Below, in pieces: positions 40,375-49,331 of a DNA stretch of 64,000 nucleotides. Within the stretch, counting starts at the first letter, position 1. Every line of letters starts with the position of its first letter. Location: assembly GCA_028689015.1 (NCBI GenBank), contig JAQTXC010000003.1, positions 69,350-133,349 of the forward strand, in the 5' to 3' direction. Origin of the DNA: Dechloromonas sp. GTDB lineage: Bacteria; Pseudomonadota; Gammaproteobacteria; Burkholderiales; Rhodocyclaceae. The notes beneath the pieces were generated by a model. It was not told where the DNA came from. It made no database searches and was given only the letters and a program-made list of their open reading frames with translations. The position numbers and the translations under genes were made by a program.

Positions 40375-40527
40375 TTAGCTACCCAAGGCCTTGCGGTTAC
40401 GCTGCTGGCACTCAACAGCGTACATGGTCTTGAACATGCTCTTGCCAGTGCCCTTGAACAGGCGCTTGACGGACTTGGAAACACAGCGGCGTTCCAGAAT
40501 ATTGCGGCGGGTGCGGTTGATGGCCAT
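40375..40527 (-). CDS. 50-residue, strongly basic small protein of unknown function
   Basis: The 50-residue peptide starts MAINRTRRNILERRCVSKSV and continues with KRLFKGTGKS, MFKTMYAVEC and QQRNRKALGS. It has 14 Lys/Arg, two Cys (15 and 40) and only two acidic residues, so it should bind nucleic acid or ribosomes. AGGAG sits eight bases before the ATG. A near-consensus promoter (TTGACG-17-TATGAT) lies 40 bases upstream, and a hairpin terminator follows. These make a monocistronic, well-expressed gene very likely. It is not S21, L36 or another ribosomal protein I know, and I do not recognise a family. Confidence 0.8.
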   Translation of the reverse strand: MAINRTRRNILERRCVSKSVKRLFKGTGKSMFKTMYAVECQQRNRKALGS

Positions 40528-40567
40528 GGAAAACTCCTAGAATCCGGCGAATTTTTAAAAGAGGCGA

Positions 40568-40596
40568 ATCATAGTCCCTGGCGCGCACAGCGTCAA
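40568..40596 (-). promoter_or_regulatory. strong sigma-70 promoter of the 50-residue gene
   Basis: Minus strand: TTGACG (40591-40596), a 17-base spacer and TATGAT (40568-40573). Both boxes differ from consensus at one position, and the spacing is optimal. The expected transcript starts near 40561, about 33 bases before the ATG. Confidence 0.8.
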
Positions 40597-40645
40597 TTGG
40601 ACCTTGATTTCTTGGCCTTTTTGGCAGTTGACCGCAACAGGCCGC

Positions 40646-41542
40646 TCAACGCGCCTTGGCCCGCGGATGGGCCGCATCATAAACGCTGGCCAGATGCTGA
40701 AAATCAAGATGGGTATAGACCTGGGTCGAAGCGATGCTGCTGTGTCCCAACATCTCCTGCACCGCCCGCAAATCGCCGGAGGACTGCAGAAGGTGCGAAG
40801 CAAAAGAATGGCGCAACATGTGCGGGTGCACATGGGTCGGCAAACCCAGGCGAGTGGCCCGCTGCGCCAGGCGCAACTGTACGCCACGCGCCGACAAGCG
40901 GTGGCCACGCTGATTGACAAACAAGGCAGGCTCCCCAGCGACGGCCAGAAGATCACGCTGCACCAGCCAGTCGGCCAAGGCTTGCTGCGCCTGTTGTCCC
41001 ACCGGTACCCGACGCGCCTTGTTACGCTTGCCCAGCACCTGCACTTCGCCATCATGCGCGATATCGCTGACCGCCGAACGATCCAGCGCCAGCAATTCAC
41101 TCAAGCGCAAGCCGGAGGAATAAAAAAGTTCGAACATCGCCGCATCACGCGCTTCGAGCCGGGGATCGCCGTCTTCAGGCGTTTCCAGCAGCCGGGCCGT
41201 TTCATCGACCGACAAGGCCTTGGGCAAGCGACGCGGCGAGCGCGGTGGCCGGATGCCTGCGCACGGATTGACAGCTAACGCGGTCGACTCGCCCAGCCAG
41301 GCAAAAAAGCCCCGCCAACTGGACAACAGGCGGGCCAGTGAGCGCCCCGACAAACCCTGACCATGTAACTGAGCCGCCCAGCGGCGCACTTCGTGCCCGG
41401 CGATGTCCGGCCATGGCCGCCCAGCCGCCAACTGCAGCAGACGTTGCAGATCACGGCGGTAATTACTGATCGTGTGCGGCGACAGCCGGCGCTGACTGGC
41501 CAGCATCTCCAGCCAGGCATCGACTGCTGCCCGCGGGGTCAT
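40646..41542 (-). CDS. xerC: site-specific tyrosine recombinase XerC
   Basis: 298 residues, the standard length. XerC acts with XerD at dif to resolve chromosome dimers. The catalytic set is complete: Arg146 (SSGLRLSE), Lys172, His241 and Arg244 (HMLRHSFASH), His267 (LGHSSI) and Tyr276 (STQVYTHLD). An N-terminal SAM-like core-binding domain covers about 1-95. It overlaps the DUF484 gene by four bases, the conserved dapF-DUF484-xerC order. Confidence 0.96.
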   Translation of the reverse strand: MTPRAAVDAWLEMLASQRRLSPHTISNYRRDLQRLLQLAAGRPWPDIAGHEVRRWAAQLHGQGLSGRSLARLLSSWRGFFAWLGESTALAVNPCAGIRPPRSPRRLPKALSVDETARLLETPEDGDPRLEARDAAMFELFYSSGLRLSELLALDRSAVSDIAHDGEVQVLGKRNKARRVPVGQQAQQALADWLVQRDLLAVAGEPALFVNQRGHRLSARGVQLRLAQRATRLGLPTHVHPHMLRHSFASHLLQSSGDLRAVQEMLGHSSIASTQVYTHLDFQHLASVYDAAHPRAKAR

Positions 41543-42210
41543 AGCGTGCTTTTCGTCACCCGGGCGAGGGCAGCCGAGACCATTTCGCCAATACGCTCAA
41601 GGTAGAGCGTGCCCATATCGGCATAAAAACGCTGATTTTCTTCGCTACCCAGCGCCACCAGGCCGATGGTGCCGCCGCCATTACGCAAGGCAATCAAGGC
41701 CTGCGAACGGATATGCGATGCCGCTTCGCCAAACCACGAGGCCGTGCCGAATCCCGCGGTCGACCCGCAGTACGGCCGGGAAAGCGTTTCGGCGAAGACC
41801 TGCAACTCCTCGCTGACGGCAGCAAACTCCGGCAAATCCTCGATGTCAGTCGGCTTGTCCCACAAACGCAGGGCGACATGCGGCACCGAGAAATCATCAC
41901 GCAGGTGGAAATTGAGCAGATGGATGACCGCCTGAAAGGTTTCAGCGGCAATCAGGCCCACCGCCAGGCGATGGACCTTCTCGCTGATCTGATCGTTTTC
42001 CTCACCAAAGGCAATCAATTCGGCCAGCTTGCTCTCGGTCTGACGATTTTTCTCACGCAGGGTCAACATCTGCCGCTCAGCCAGCGAAACCGCGCGGCCA
42101 TCGTGCGGATGTGGCACGAAAATCTGCGCCATCAGGTCGGCGTAATGCTCGAAGAAACTGGGATTGTTCTTCAAATATTCGGCAATTTCATCCGGAAACA
42201 GGGCGCTCAT
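41539..42210 (-). CDS. DUF484 (GAF-like) family protein
   Basis: 223 residues starting [27 protein letters not shown], the DUF484 N-terminal helix pair. A coiled coil (about 45-70) and a GAF-like domain with [22 protein letters not shown] follow. The function is unknown despite its constant place between dapF and xerC. It overlaps both by four bases. Confidence 0.9.
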   Translation of the reverse strand: MSALFPDEIAEYLKNNPSFFEHYADLMAQIFVPHPHDGRAVSLAERQMLTLREKNRQTESKLAELIAFGEENDQISEKVHRLAVGLIAAETFQAVIHLLNFHLRDDFSVPHVALRLWDKPTDIEDLPEFAAVSEELQVFAETLSRPYCGSTAGFGTASWFGEAASHIRSQALIALRNGGGTIGLVALGSEENQRFYADMGTLYLERIGEMVSAALARVTKSTL

Positions 42211-43037
42211 AATTCAATTTCTCCAGTAAAGACGGTTTCGGCCGGACCGGTCATCATCACCGGCCGCCCTTCGCCCCCCCAGGCGATGCACAGATCGCCC
42301 CCACGCGTCGTCACCTGCACCGGTGATTCGAGGAGACCGCGGCGGATACCGGCGACAACAGCCGCACAGGCGCCCGTCCCGCAAGCCAGCGTCTCGCCGG
42401 CCCCCCGCTCGTACACCCGCAGGCGGATCGTATGGCGGTCGACAATCTGCATGAAACCGACGTTGACCCGGCGCGGAAAACGATCGTGTCCCTCAATCAA
42501 CGGCCCCTGTTCGGCGACCGGTGCCTGCTCGACATCGGCAACCACCTGCACGGCGTGCGGATTACCCATCGACACAACACTGATTTCCAGCGTTTCATCC
42601 GCCACATCGAGGTTGTAGATCACGACCTCGTCATCATGCAGAAAAGGAATTTCGCTCGGCAAAAAGCGGGGAATCCCCATGTCGACCGTGATCTTGCCAT
42701 CCCCTTCGAGGCGCGGCGAGATGATGCCCATCATGGTTTCGACGCGAATCTGCCGTTGCTCGGTCAGGCCCTGCTCATGGACGAAACGGACAAAACAGCG
42801 CGCACCATTGCCGCATTGCTCAACTTCGCCCCCATCGGCGTTGAAAATCCGGTAGCGAAAATCGACGCCAGGCGTCGCCGCCGGCTCAACCAGCAGGATC
42901 TGGTCGCAACCGACACCGAAGTGTCGGTCCGCCAGATAACGTCGTTGTTCGGGCGACAGCGCGACCACCTGGCGAACGCCGTCGAGGACGACGAAATCGT
43001 TGCCCAGGCCATGCATTTTGGAGAATTTGAGTTTCAC
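42207..43037 (-). CDS. dapF: diaminopimelate epimerase
   Basis: 276 residues. It converts LL- to meso-diaminopimelate for lysine and peptidoglycan. The catalytic Cys pair is Cys75 ([11 protein letters not shown]) and Cys219 (LACGTGAC). The start is a GTG at 43037 with GGAG eight bases upstream, and the N-terminus [15 protein letters not shown] is typical. Confidence 0.96.
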   Translation of the reverse strand: MKLKFSKMHGLGNDFVVLDGVRQVVALSPEQRRYLADRHFGVGCDQILLVEPAATPGVDFRYRIFNADGGEVEQCGNGARCFVRFVHEQGLTEQRQIRVETMMGIISPRLEGDGKITVDMGIPRFLPSEIPFLHDDEVVIYNLDVADETLEISVVSMGNPHAVQVVADVEQAPVAEQGPLIEGHDRFPRRVNVGFMQIVDRHTIRLRVYERGAGETLACGTGACAAVVAGIRRGLLESPVQVTTRGGDLCIAWGGEGRPVMMTGPAETVFTGEIEL

Positions 43038-43096
43038 GCGCCGCTCCGCATTTGAATTGAAAAAGAATAGCAGAGACAGTGACTTGTCTCAAATTT

Positions 43097-43597
43097 CTAA
43101 AGCTTTTTCTCCATCACGAAATCATCCATCACGTAACCGCGACCGATGTCATCCACCGTCACCGTACGGATTTCGAAACCGTATTTCATGTAGGAGTTGA
43201 TCGCCTTCTCGTTGCGCTTGTTTACCTGCAGGATCACGCACGGGTAACCAATTTTCTTGGCTCGCGCCGCGACATGGGCGATCAACTGGCCACCCACCCC
43301 CTTGCGCTGTACGTCCGGGTGAATGTACAGCTTGTCGAGCTTGAATTCCCCTTGGTAAATCTCGCTAAAGGCAAAACCGACGCGGCGATCCTCTTGGAAA
43401 GCCTGGTCCAGCCATTTGTCGGCCTCTTCCAGATCATCGTACAGCCGCTCATGACCGTAGCGCTGCTCCAGCATGAAGTCGATCTGTTCCTGAGTGATGA
43501 TGCCAGGATAAGTGGCCTGCCAGATTTCGCGGGCCAAGGCCGAGATGGCCGGCACATCGGGCGGCGTCACGGGACGAATTTCAATAGTCAGGCTCAT
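43097..43597 (-). CDS. GNAT-family N-acetyltransferase
   Basis: 166 residues. The acetyl-CoA-binding motif A is seen as LYIHPDVQRKGVGGQLIAHV with the Q/R-x-x-G-x-G/A turn, followed by ILQVNKRNEKAINSYMKYGF, the motif B helix. Substrate unknown. It overlaps the acyltransferase gene upstream by four bases, and its stop is about 60 bases from dapF. Confidence 0.87.
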   Translation of the reverse strand: MSLTIEIRPVTPPDVPAISALAREIWQATYPGIITQEQIDFMLEQRYGHERLYDDLEEADKWLDQAFQEDRRVGFAFSEIYQGEFKLDKLYIHPDVQRKGVGGQLIAHVAARAKKIGYPCVILQVNKRNEKAINSYMKYGFEIRTVTVDDIGRGYVMDDFVMEKKL

Positions 43598-44469
43598 GGG
43601 TAAAACCTCTGTTCTCCGGGTGGCCGGGTTTTGAAACGTTTATGCAACCAGAAATACTGCTCCGGCATCGTCAGTACCTGGCTTTCGATGAAGCGATTCA
43701 TGCGCAGCGTGTCTGCCTCGATGCTGTCGCCAGGGAAATTATCCCATGACGGCAGCACTTCGAGGACATAGCCCTGTGCCGTCAAGCGACTAATGCAGGG
43801 CACAACCCGGGCGCCGGTCAGGCGCACCAGACGCGACAACGCAGGAATGGTCGCCGCCGGCACCCCAAAAAAGGGGACAAAAATCGAATCGTCCGGACCG
43901 AAATCCATGTCGGGCAAATAGTAGAAACGCCGCCCCTCGCGCATCGCCTTGATGATCTTGCGCAAACCGTCCTGACGCGACAGCAGCAAAACATCAGAAA
44001 AACGGCGCCGACCGTTGTACACCAGTCGATCGAACACCGGGTTTTTCTGGCGCGAGTAAATGCTGCACCCCGGCACCCGCATCGAGATGCGGATCGCTCC
44101 GGCATCGAGACCGACAAAATGCGGCGACAACATGATGATCGGCCGCCCCGCCGGGTCGCTCAAATGTTCGGCCCCGCGAATATCGATCAGTGCTTCCAGA
44201 CGCCGCCGGGAAGCCCACCAGACCAGGGTGCGGTCGAGCAAAGCCTGGGCAAAAACGATGAAATGGCGCCGTGCCAGCTGCTCGCGGTCGACCTCGCTCA
44301 TGTGCGGAAAACACAGAGCCAGGTTGGTCAGCGCCACCTGCCGACGCTCCCGGCCGAACCGGAAGAGCAGCCGGCCAAGTCCAGCCCCCAGCGCCCGCAA
44401 CCAGGGCAAGGGCAGAAAATGCAGGCACCACAACAGGCCCAGTAGCGGAAAGCTCAAGAGGTGCTTCAT
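43594..44469 (-). CDS. lpxL: lipid A late acyltransferase-like (LpxL/HtrB family)
   Basis: 291 residues with an N-terminal membrane anchor (about 5-38). The HX4D/E active site is His117 and Asp122 (SPHFVGLD). A YLPDMDFGPDDSIFVPFFG block and the C-terminal PEQYFWLHKRFKTRPPGE are typical of HtrB/LpxL. It adds a secondary acyl chain to lipid A precursors at the inner membrane. It overlaps the second acyltransferase by four bases. Confidence 0.9.
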   Translation of the reverse strand: MKHLLSFPLLGLLWCLHFLPLPWLRALGAGLGRLLFRFGRERRQVALTNLALCFPHMSEVDREQLARRHFIVFAQALLDRTLVWWASRRRLEALIDIRGAEHLSDPAGRPIIMLSPHFVGLDAGAIRISMRVPGCSIYSRQKNPVFDRLVYNGRRRFSDVLLLSRQDGLRKIIKAMREGRRFYYLPDMDFGPDDSIFVPFFGVPAATIPALSRLVRLTGARVVPCISRLTAQGYVLEVLPSWDNFPGDSIEADTLRMNRFIESQVLTMPEQYFWLHKRFKTRPPGEQRFYP

Positions 44470-45317
44470 GCCGTCTCGTCGACGGGTGGCGACTCAGCGC
44501 CACCCGGCCGCTTGTAGCGGTTGTAACCCCACAAATACTGGGTCGGACAATCGGCAATCAGCGCTTCAATCTCACGATTGATCTGTTCGGCCCGGTCGAC
44601 CGTATGACCCAGCAAGGGCGACAACGGCGGCCGAAAATGCAGGCGATACCCAGCGCCCGCCGGCAAGCGCTCCCCCCAGGCAAACAAGGTCGTGGCCCCA
44701 GTTTCGGTCAGCCGGGCCGCCAGCGTCATGGTGTAAGCGTAACGACCAAAAAACTTCAGCCAAACACCCTCTCCGGTTTTAGGCGCCTGATCCGGCAACA
44801 TCCCAACCGCCTGACCCTTTTTCAAGGCCTTGATCAGACTGCGCACGCCCGACAGATCGGCCGGTGCCAGATGGAGTTGCTCCCGCTGCCGACCGCGCAG
44901 GATCAACGCCTGCAGGCCGGCCGATTTGGGTGCGCGGTACAACACGGTAATCGGTGCCGCGGTCGACAGATACTGGGCAACAATTTCGAAACACCCCAGA
45001 TGCGGCGTCATGAAGACAATGCCGTGCCCGTCAGCCCGCGCCGCCTCAACATGCGACCAGCCGCACACCTCGACTACCTGGGCATTGGCCTGCGGCAAAC
45101 TGCGCATCCAGATGCGCGCCAGTTCGAGCATCTGTTTGCCCGCTTCGGCAGCCGCCGGCCACGCCAGATCGCGGGCAAAGCCTGCCTGCTCCAGGTTAGC
45201 CTGCAAGTTGGCCCGATAGGTTGGCGACAGGAGATAGACCAGACGCCCCAACAGCCCTCCCAAGCCATGCAGAATGCGCAAGGGCAGGCAGGCGAGAAGC
45301 CGGAAAAGAAAAACCAT
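44466..45317 (-). CDS. second lipid A acyltransferase-like protein of the LpxL/LpxM family
   Basis: 283 residues with an N-terminal hydrophobic helix. The active site is HX4E with His106 and Glu111 (TPHLGCFE). GMLPDQAPKTGEGVWLKFFG and PTQYLWGYNRYKRP are the later family blocks. Paralogous to the adjacent gene, it may supply the other secondary acylation. It is divergent from metK across 158 bases. Confidence 0.88.
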   Translation of the reverse strand: MVFLFRLLACLPLRILHGLGGLLGRLVYLLSPTYRANLQANLEQAGFARDLAWPAAAEAGKQMLELARIWMRSLPQANAQVVEVCGWSHVEAARADGHGIVFMTPHLGCFEIVAQYLSTAAPITVLYRAPKSAGLQALILRGRQREQLHLAPADLSGVRSLIKALKKGQAVGMLPDQAPKTGEGVWLKFFGRYAYTMTLAARLTETGATTLFAWGERLPAGAGYRLHFRPPLSPLLGHTVDRAEQINREIEALIADCPTQYLWGYNRYKRPGGAESPPVDETA

Positions 45318-45330
45318 GATGGGTACAGGC

Positions 45331-45358
45331 TTGAAATTCAGCAGGAAAGGGCTAACAT
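45331..45358 (+). promoter_or_regulatory. probable metK promoter
   Basis: TTGAAA (45331-45336), a 16-base spacer and TAACAT (45353-45358). The expected transcript start, about 45365, coincides with the 5' edge of the riboswitch candidate. Confidence 0.5.
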
Positions 45359-45365
45359 TATCGTT

Positions 45366-45416
45366 TCGCCGAGTTAAATAGACAACTTGCGGGGCGATTC
45401 ATAAATGCCGCTAAAG
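45366..45416 (+). promoter_or_regulatory. SAM-II riboswitch aptamer candidate upstream of metK
   Basis: The segment has the SAM-II pseudoknot order. P1 is TCGCC (45366-45370) with GGCGA (45393-45397), with GAGTTAAAT in the first loop. P2 is GCGG (45389-45392) with CCGC (45408-45411), extended by CTT with AAG. The 3' part reads CATAAATGCCGCTAAAG, which matches the AUAAAUG-NN-GCUAAA core I remember for SAM-II. Placement before the SAM synthetase gene is the expected context. Recognised from memory, without a covariance search. Confidence 0.72.
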
Positions 45417-45475
45417 CGTCGCCTGCTCGTGGCCCGAAGCCGGTAACGCCGGACCAAGGGCCCCTGGAGCATCGC
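45417..45475 (+). promoter_or_regulatory. metK leader hairpin and ribosome binding site
   Basis: Between the aptamer and metK, GGCCC (45431-45435) can pair with GGGCC (about 45458-45462), enclosing CCGG-TAACG-CCGG. GGAG (45466-45469) is six bases before the ATG. GCCCC (45460-45464), next to the GGAG, could instead pair with GGGGC (45391-45395) inside the aptamer, giving an alternative fold. That switching role is inference. Confidence 0.45.
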
Positions 45476-46639
<1,164 letters not shown>

Positions 46640-46651
46640 GCGCATTAAAGC

Positions 46652-46684
46652 AACACGAGGTATCCGGCGATGCCTCGTGTTTGC
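46652..46684 (+). terminator. rho-independent terminator of metK
   Basis: AACACGAGG (46652-46660) pairs exactly with CCTCGTGTT (46673-46681), extendable by two more pairs to an 8-base loop. TTTGCC follows, a short U run. Confidence 0.7.
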
Positions 46685-46700
46685 CGTTAGAATCCGCCCC

Positions 46701-47897
46701 ATGCTCAAAAAAATCCCTGTTAGCCAGTTGCGCGTCGGCATGCACCTGGAGGCCTTCTGTGGCGCCTGGATCGACCACCCTTTCTGGCGTACACGCTTCG
46801 TCATCAGTGACCCGAACGATATTGCCTTGATCCTCGACAGTGCGATCAAGGAGGTCTGGATCGATTGCGACAAGGGTGACGACATTGAAAGCGACGGCAG
46901 CGAACCGCTGGAGACACGACAGTCGGTCGCTGACCTCCCGCCCGCCGCAACAACCCCTGCAGCCAAAGCCAGTTTTGCTGACGAACTCAAACAAGCCTCC
47001 CGCATTGTCAGCCGTGGCAAGGAGGCGGTCGTCTCGATGTTCCAGGAAGCCCGCATGGGCAAGGCCATCGACGCCGAAGCGGCCGCCCCGCTGGTCGAGG
47101 AGATCTCCAACTCCGTCCTGCGCAATCCTGGCGCCCTGATCAGCCTGGCCCGCTTGAAAACAGCCGACGACTACACCTACATGCACTCGGTCGCGGTCTG
47201 CGCCCTGATGATCGCGCTGGCCCGCCAACTGGGGCTGAACGAAACGCAGACCCGTGAGGCCGGCATGGCCGGCTTGCTGCACGACCTGGGCAAGGCAATG
47301 ATCCCGGCGGCCATTTTGAATAAACCCGGCAAACTGAGCGATGAGGAATTTGCCATCGTCAAGACCCATCCGGCAGAAGGCCACGCCCTGTTGCTCGCAG
47401 GCAAAAGCATCAGCGTCATCACCCAGGACGTCTGTCTGCATCATCACGAAAAAATGGATGGCAGCGGCTACCCGGATGGCCTGAGCGGCGAAGCTATCAG
47501 CCTGCATGCCCGGATGGGTGCCGTTTGCGATGTTTATGACGCCGTTACCTCAAACCGTCCATACAAGGCTGGCTGGGACCCCGCCGAGTCGATCAAGCGC
47601 ATGTCCGAATGGACAGGGCACTTCGATCCGAGCATTTTCCAGGCCTTTGTCAAAAGCTTGGGCATTTACCCGGTCGGCTCACTGGTCCTGCTCAAATCCG
47701 GCAAGCTGGGCGTCGTTGTGGAGCAAGGCGAAAAATCGCTGCTCACCCCAAAAGTGAAAGTGTTCTTCTCCACCCGTTCACAGGCCTACATCCCGCCCGA
47801 GGTCATTGACCTGACCCGCAGCGCGGAAAAAATTTCCGGCCGCGAAGATGCCAAAAAATGGGGCATCAAGAACGTCGACCGCTACTGGGCCGAGTGA
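46701..47897 (+). CDS. HD-GYP domain cyclic di-GMP phosphodiesterase-like protein
   Basis: 398 residues from the ATG at 46701. The longer open frame upstream overlaps metK in another frame. An N-terminal DUF3391-like beta domain (about 1-60) and a helical linker precede the HD-GYP domain. Its motifs are HDLGK (194-198), HHHE (247-250) and DGSGYP (253-258). HD-GYP enzymes hydrolyse c-di-GMP to GMP with two or three metal ions. It is soluble and lacks a receiver domain. Type IV pili and motility are the usual outputs, which fits the many pilus genes nearby, but this link is inference. Confidence 0.9.
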   Translation: MLKKIPVSQLRVGMHLEAFCGAWIDHPFWRTRFVISDPNDIALILDSAIKEVWIDCDKGDDIESDGSEPLETRQSVADLPPAATTPAAKASFADELKQASRIVSRGKEAVVSMFQEARMGKAIDAEAAAPLVEEISNSVLRNPGALISLARLKTADDYTYMHSVAVCALMIALARQLGLNETQTREAGMAGLLHDLGKAMIPAAILNKPGKLSDEEFAIVKTHPAEGHALLLAGKSISVITQDVCLHHHEKMDGSGYPDGLSGEAISLHARMGAVCDVYDAVTSNRPYKAGWDPAESIKRMSEWTGHFDPSIFQAFVKSLGIYPVGSLVLLKSGKLGVVVEQGEKSLLTPKVKVFFSTRSQAYIPPEVIDLTRSAEKISGREDAKKWGIKNVDRYWAE

Positions 47898-47936
47898 GGC
47901 CAAGCCGGCAGCCTGCCCCACCATCCCGCATCCGAT

Positions 47937-48365
47937 CTATTTGCGACCGAAGCGGTCAGCCAGTTCCTGCAGTTTCTGCAAACGCCGTTCTTCCGCCTTG
48001 GCAGCGGCTTCCTGCGCCTTGCGCTGTTCGGCCTGTTTCTTGAAGCGCTCACGCAACAACTCGCTGGCGTGCTGCCGATTCTCATCGGTCACTTCACCAG
48101 CGGGCGAACCATCCAGATTCAAGCGTTGCGCGCCCTTCTCCATTTCCTTCAGGTAACGGGTCGAAATCGTATGGCTGCGCATGGCCAGACGAATACTTTT
48201 CTTGCTCAAATCGGGCAAGGCAGCAAACACCTGCTTGTCAATACCAATCGCCAGCGGGCTGAAATCCCGGAACACGGCATAACGCGTCTGCAAATCCTTC
48301 AACAGGCTACGGGTATCAATCTGGGTTTGGGCAACAGGGGCTTCGGGAGCAGCGGCAGTCGTCAT
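47937..48365 (-). CDS. ProQ/FinO-domain RNA chaperone-like protein
   Basis: 142 residues. The FinO/ProQ core is about 18-75: LLKDLQTRYAVFRDFSPLAIGI, then IRLAMRSHTISTRYLKEM. The rest is a Lys/Glu/Arg-rich helix (RERFKKQAEQRKAQEAAAKA). Such proteins bind structured RNA 3' ends and stabilise small RNAs. It converges on the HD-GYP gene. Minimal ProQ of this kind is known in Betaproteobacteria, e.g. NMB1681 of Neisseria. Confidence 0.87.
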   Translation of the reverse strand: MTTAAAPEAPVAQTQIDTRSLLKDLQTRYAVFRDFSPLAIGIDKQVFAALPDLSKKSIRLAMRSHTISTRYLKEMEKGAQRLNLDGSPAGEVTDENRQHASELLRERFKKQAEQRKAQEAAAKAEERRLQKLQELADRFGRK

Positions 48366-48437
48366 GGCGGAGAGCTAATTCTGAACAAGGGGCGAAGGGT
48401 AGCACGAAGCGTCTGCCTGCGCCCCTGATCACGCAAA

Positions 48438-49313
48438 TCACACTCCGTTCTGGCGGAACCAGGCAAGCATGCGACGCCAGCCATCTTCAGCCTCTTCCTT
48501 GCGGTAGCTCGGTCGATAATCGGCATGGAAAGCATGCGGGGCATTATCGTAAAGCACGATTTCCGAACTTTTCGCCAACGAACCCCCCGCTTTCAGCGCC
48601 GCCTCCATCGCGTCGACCGTTTCCAGCGGAATCCCGCTATCCAAGCCCCCATACAGACCAAGCACCGGCGCCTTCAGCGCATCCACCAATTCGCTGGGAT
48701 GACGCGGCGTGAATTGGTTGGCCGTGCCGACCAAGCGACCATACCAGGCGACCGCCGCCTTCAAACCCGGATTATGCGCGGCGTACAGCCAACTGATCCG
48801 CCCCCCCCAGCAGAAACCGGTAATCGCCAAACGGCCAGTATCCGCCCCCTCGGTTGCGGCCCAGCGCACACTGGCATCGAGATCGCTCATCACTTGGGCA
48901 TCCGGCGTCCGAGCAGTAATTTTTTCGAGGATTTCGGCGACGCTGGCCACAGCCTGCGGATTCCCCTGGCGGGCAAACAATTCAGGCGCCACGACAAAAT
49001 AGCCCAGTTTGGCCAAGCGCCGCGCCGTGTCACGGATGTATTCATGAACACCAAAAATTTCCGAGACCAGCAGCACGACCGGCGGCCGCTCAACCCCGGC
49101 CGGCCGGGCACGATAGGCCACCATCTCGCCATCCACAACAGGCACCCGAACCTCCCCCTCGAGCAGCCCCGTCGCAGCGGTGTGAATTGCCGTCTGCGCC
49201 ATCACCGGCTGCGTCGCCAAGGCAAAACCGGCACCGAGCGTGGTCACCAAGAAACTACGCCGGTCCTGCACATACCGCGGCAGCAAACTATCGAACTCCG
49301 GGCGGGTATTCAT
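48438..49313 (-). CDS. dienelactone hydrolase family protein with Tat-like signal
   Basis: About 291 residues from the ATG at 49313, with GGAG eight bases upstream. A first ATG two codons earlier is too close to that site. The N-terminus has DRRSFLVTTLGAGFAL, a twin-arginine type signal. The nucleophile is Cys in GFCWGG, with Asp in GGLDSG and His in HAFHADY completing the triad. A pocket entry EIFGVHEYI is typical. It probably hydrolyses small lactones or esters in the periplasm. The true substrate is unknown. Confidence 0.85.
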   Translation of the reverse strand: MNTRPEFDSLLPRYVQDRRSFLVTTLGAGFALATQPVMAQTAIHTAATGLLEGEVRVPVVDGEMVAYRARPAGVERPPVVLLVSEIFGVHEYIRDTARRLAKLGYFVVAPELFARQGNPQAVASVAEILEKITARTPDAQVMSDLDASVRWAATEGADTGRLAITGFCWGGRISWLYAAHNPGLKAAVAWYGRLVGTANQFTPRHPSELVDALKAPVLGLYGGLDSGIPLETVDAMEAALKAGGSLAKSSEIVLYDNAPHAFHADYRPSYRKEEAEDGWRRMLAWFRQNGV

Positions 49314-49331
49314 CGGCATTTCTCCAAAAAA

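Noticed and set aside
45417..45475. Possible SAM-I or SAH riboswitch in the metK leader
   Set aside because: GGCCCGAAGCCGG only loosely resembles the SAM-I core, and no SAH core is seen. The SAM-II motif upstream is a better fit.
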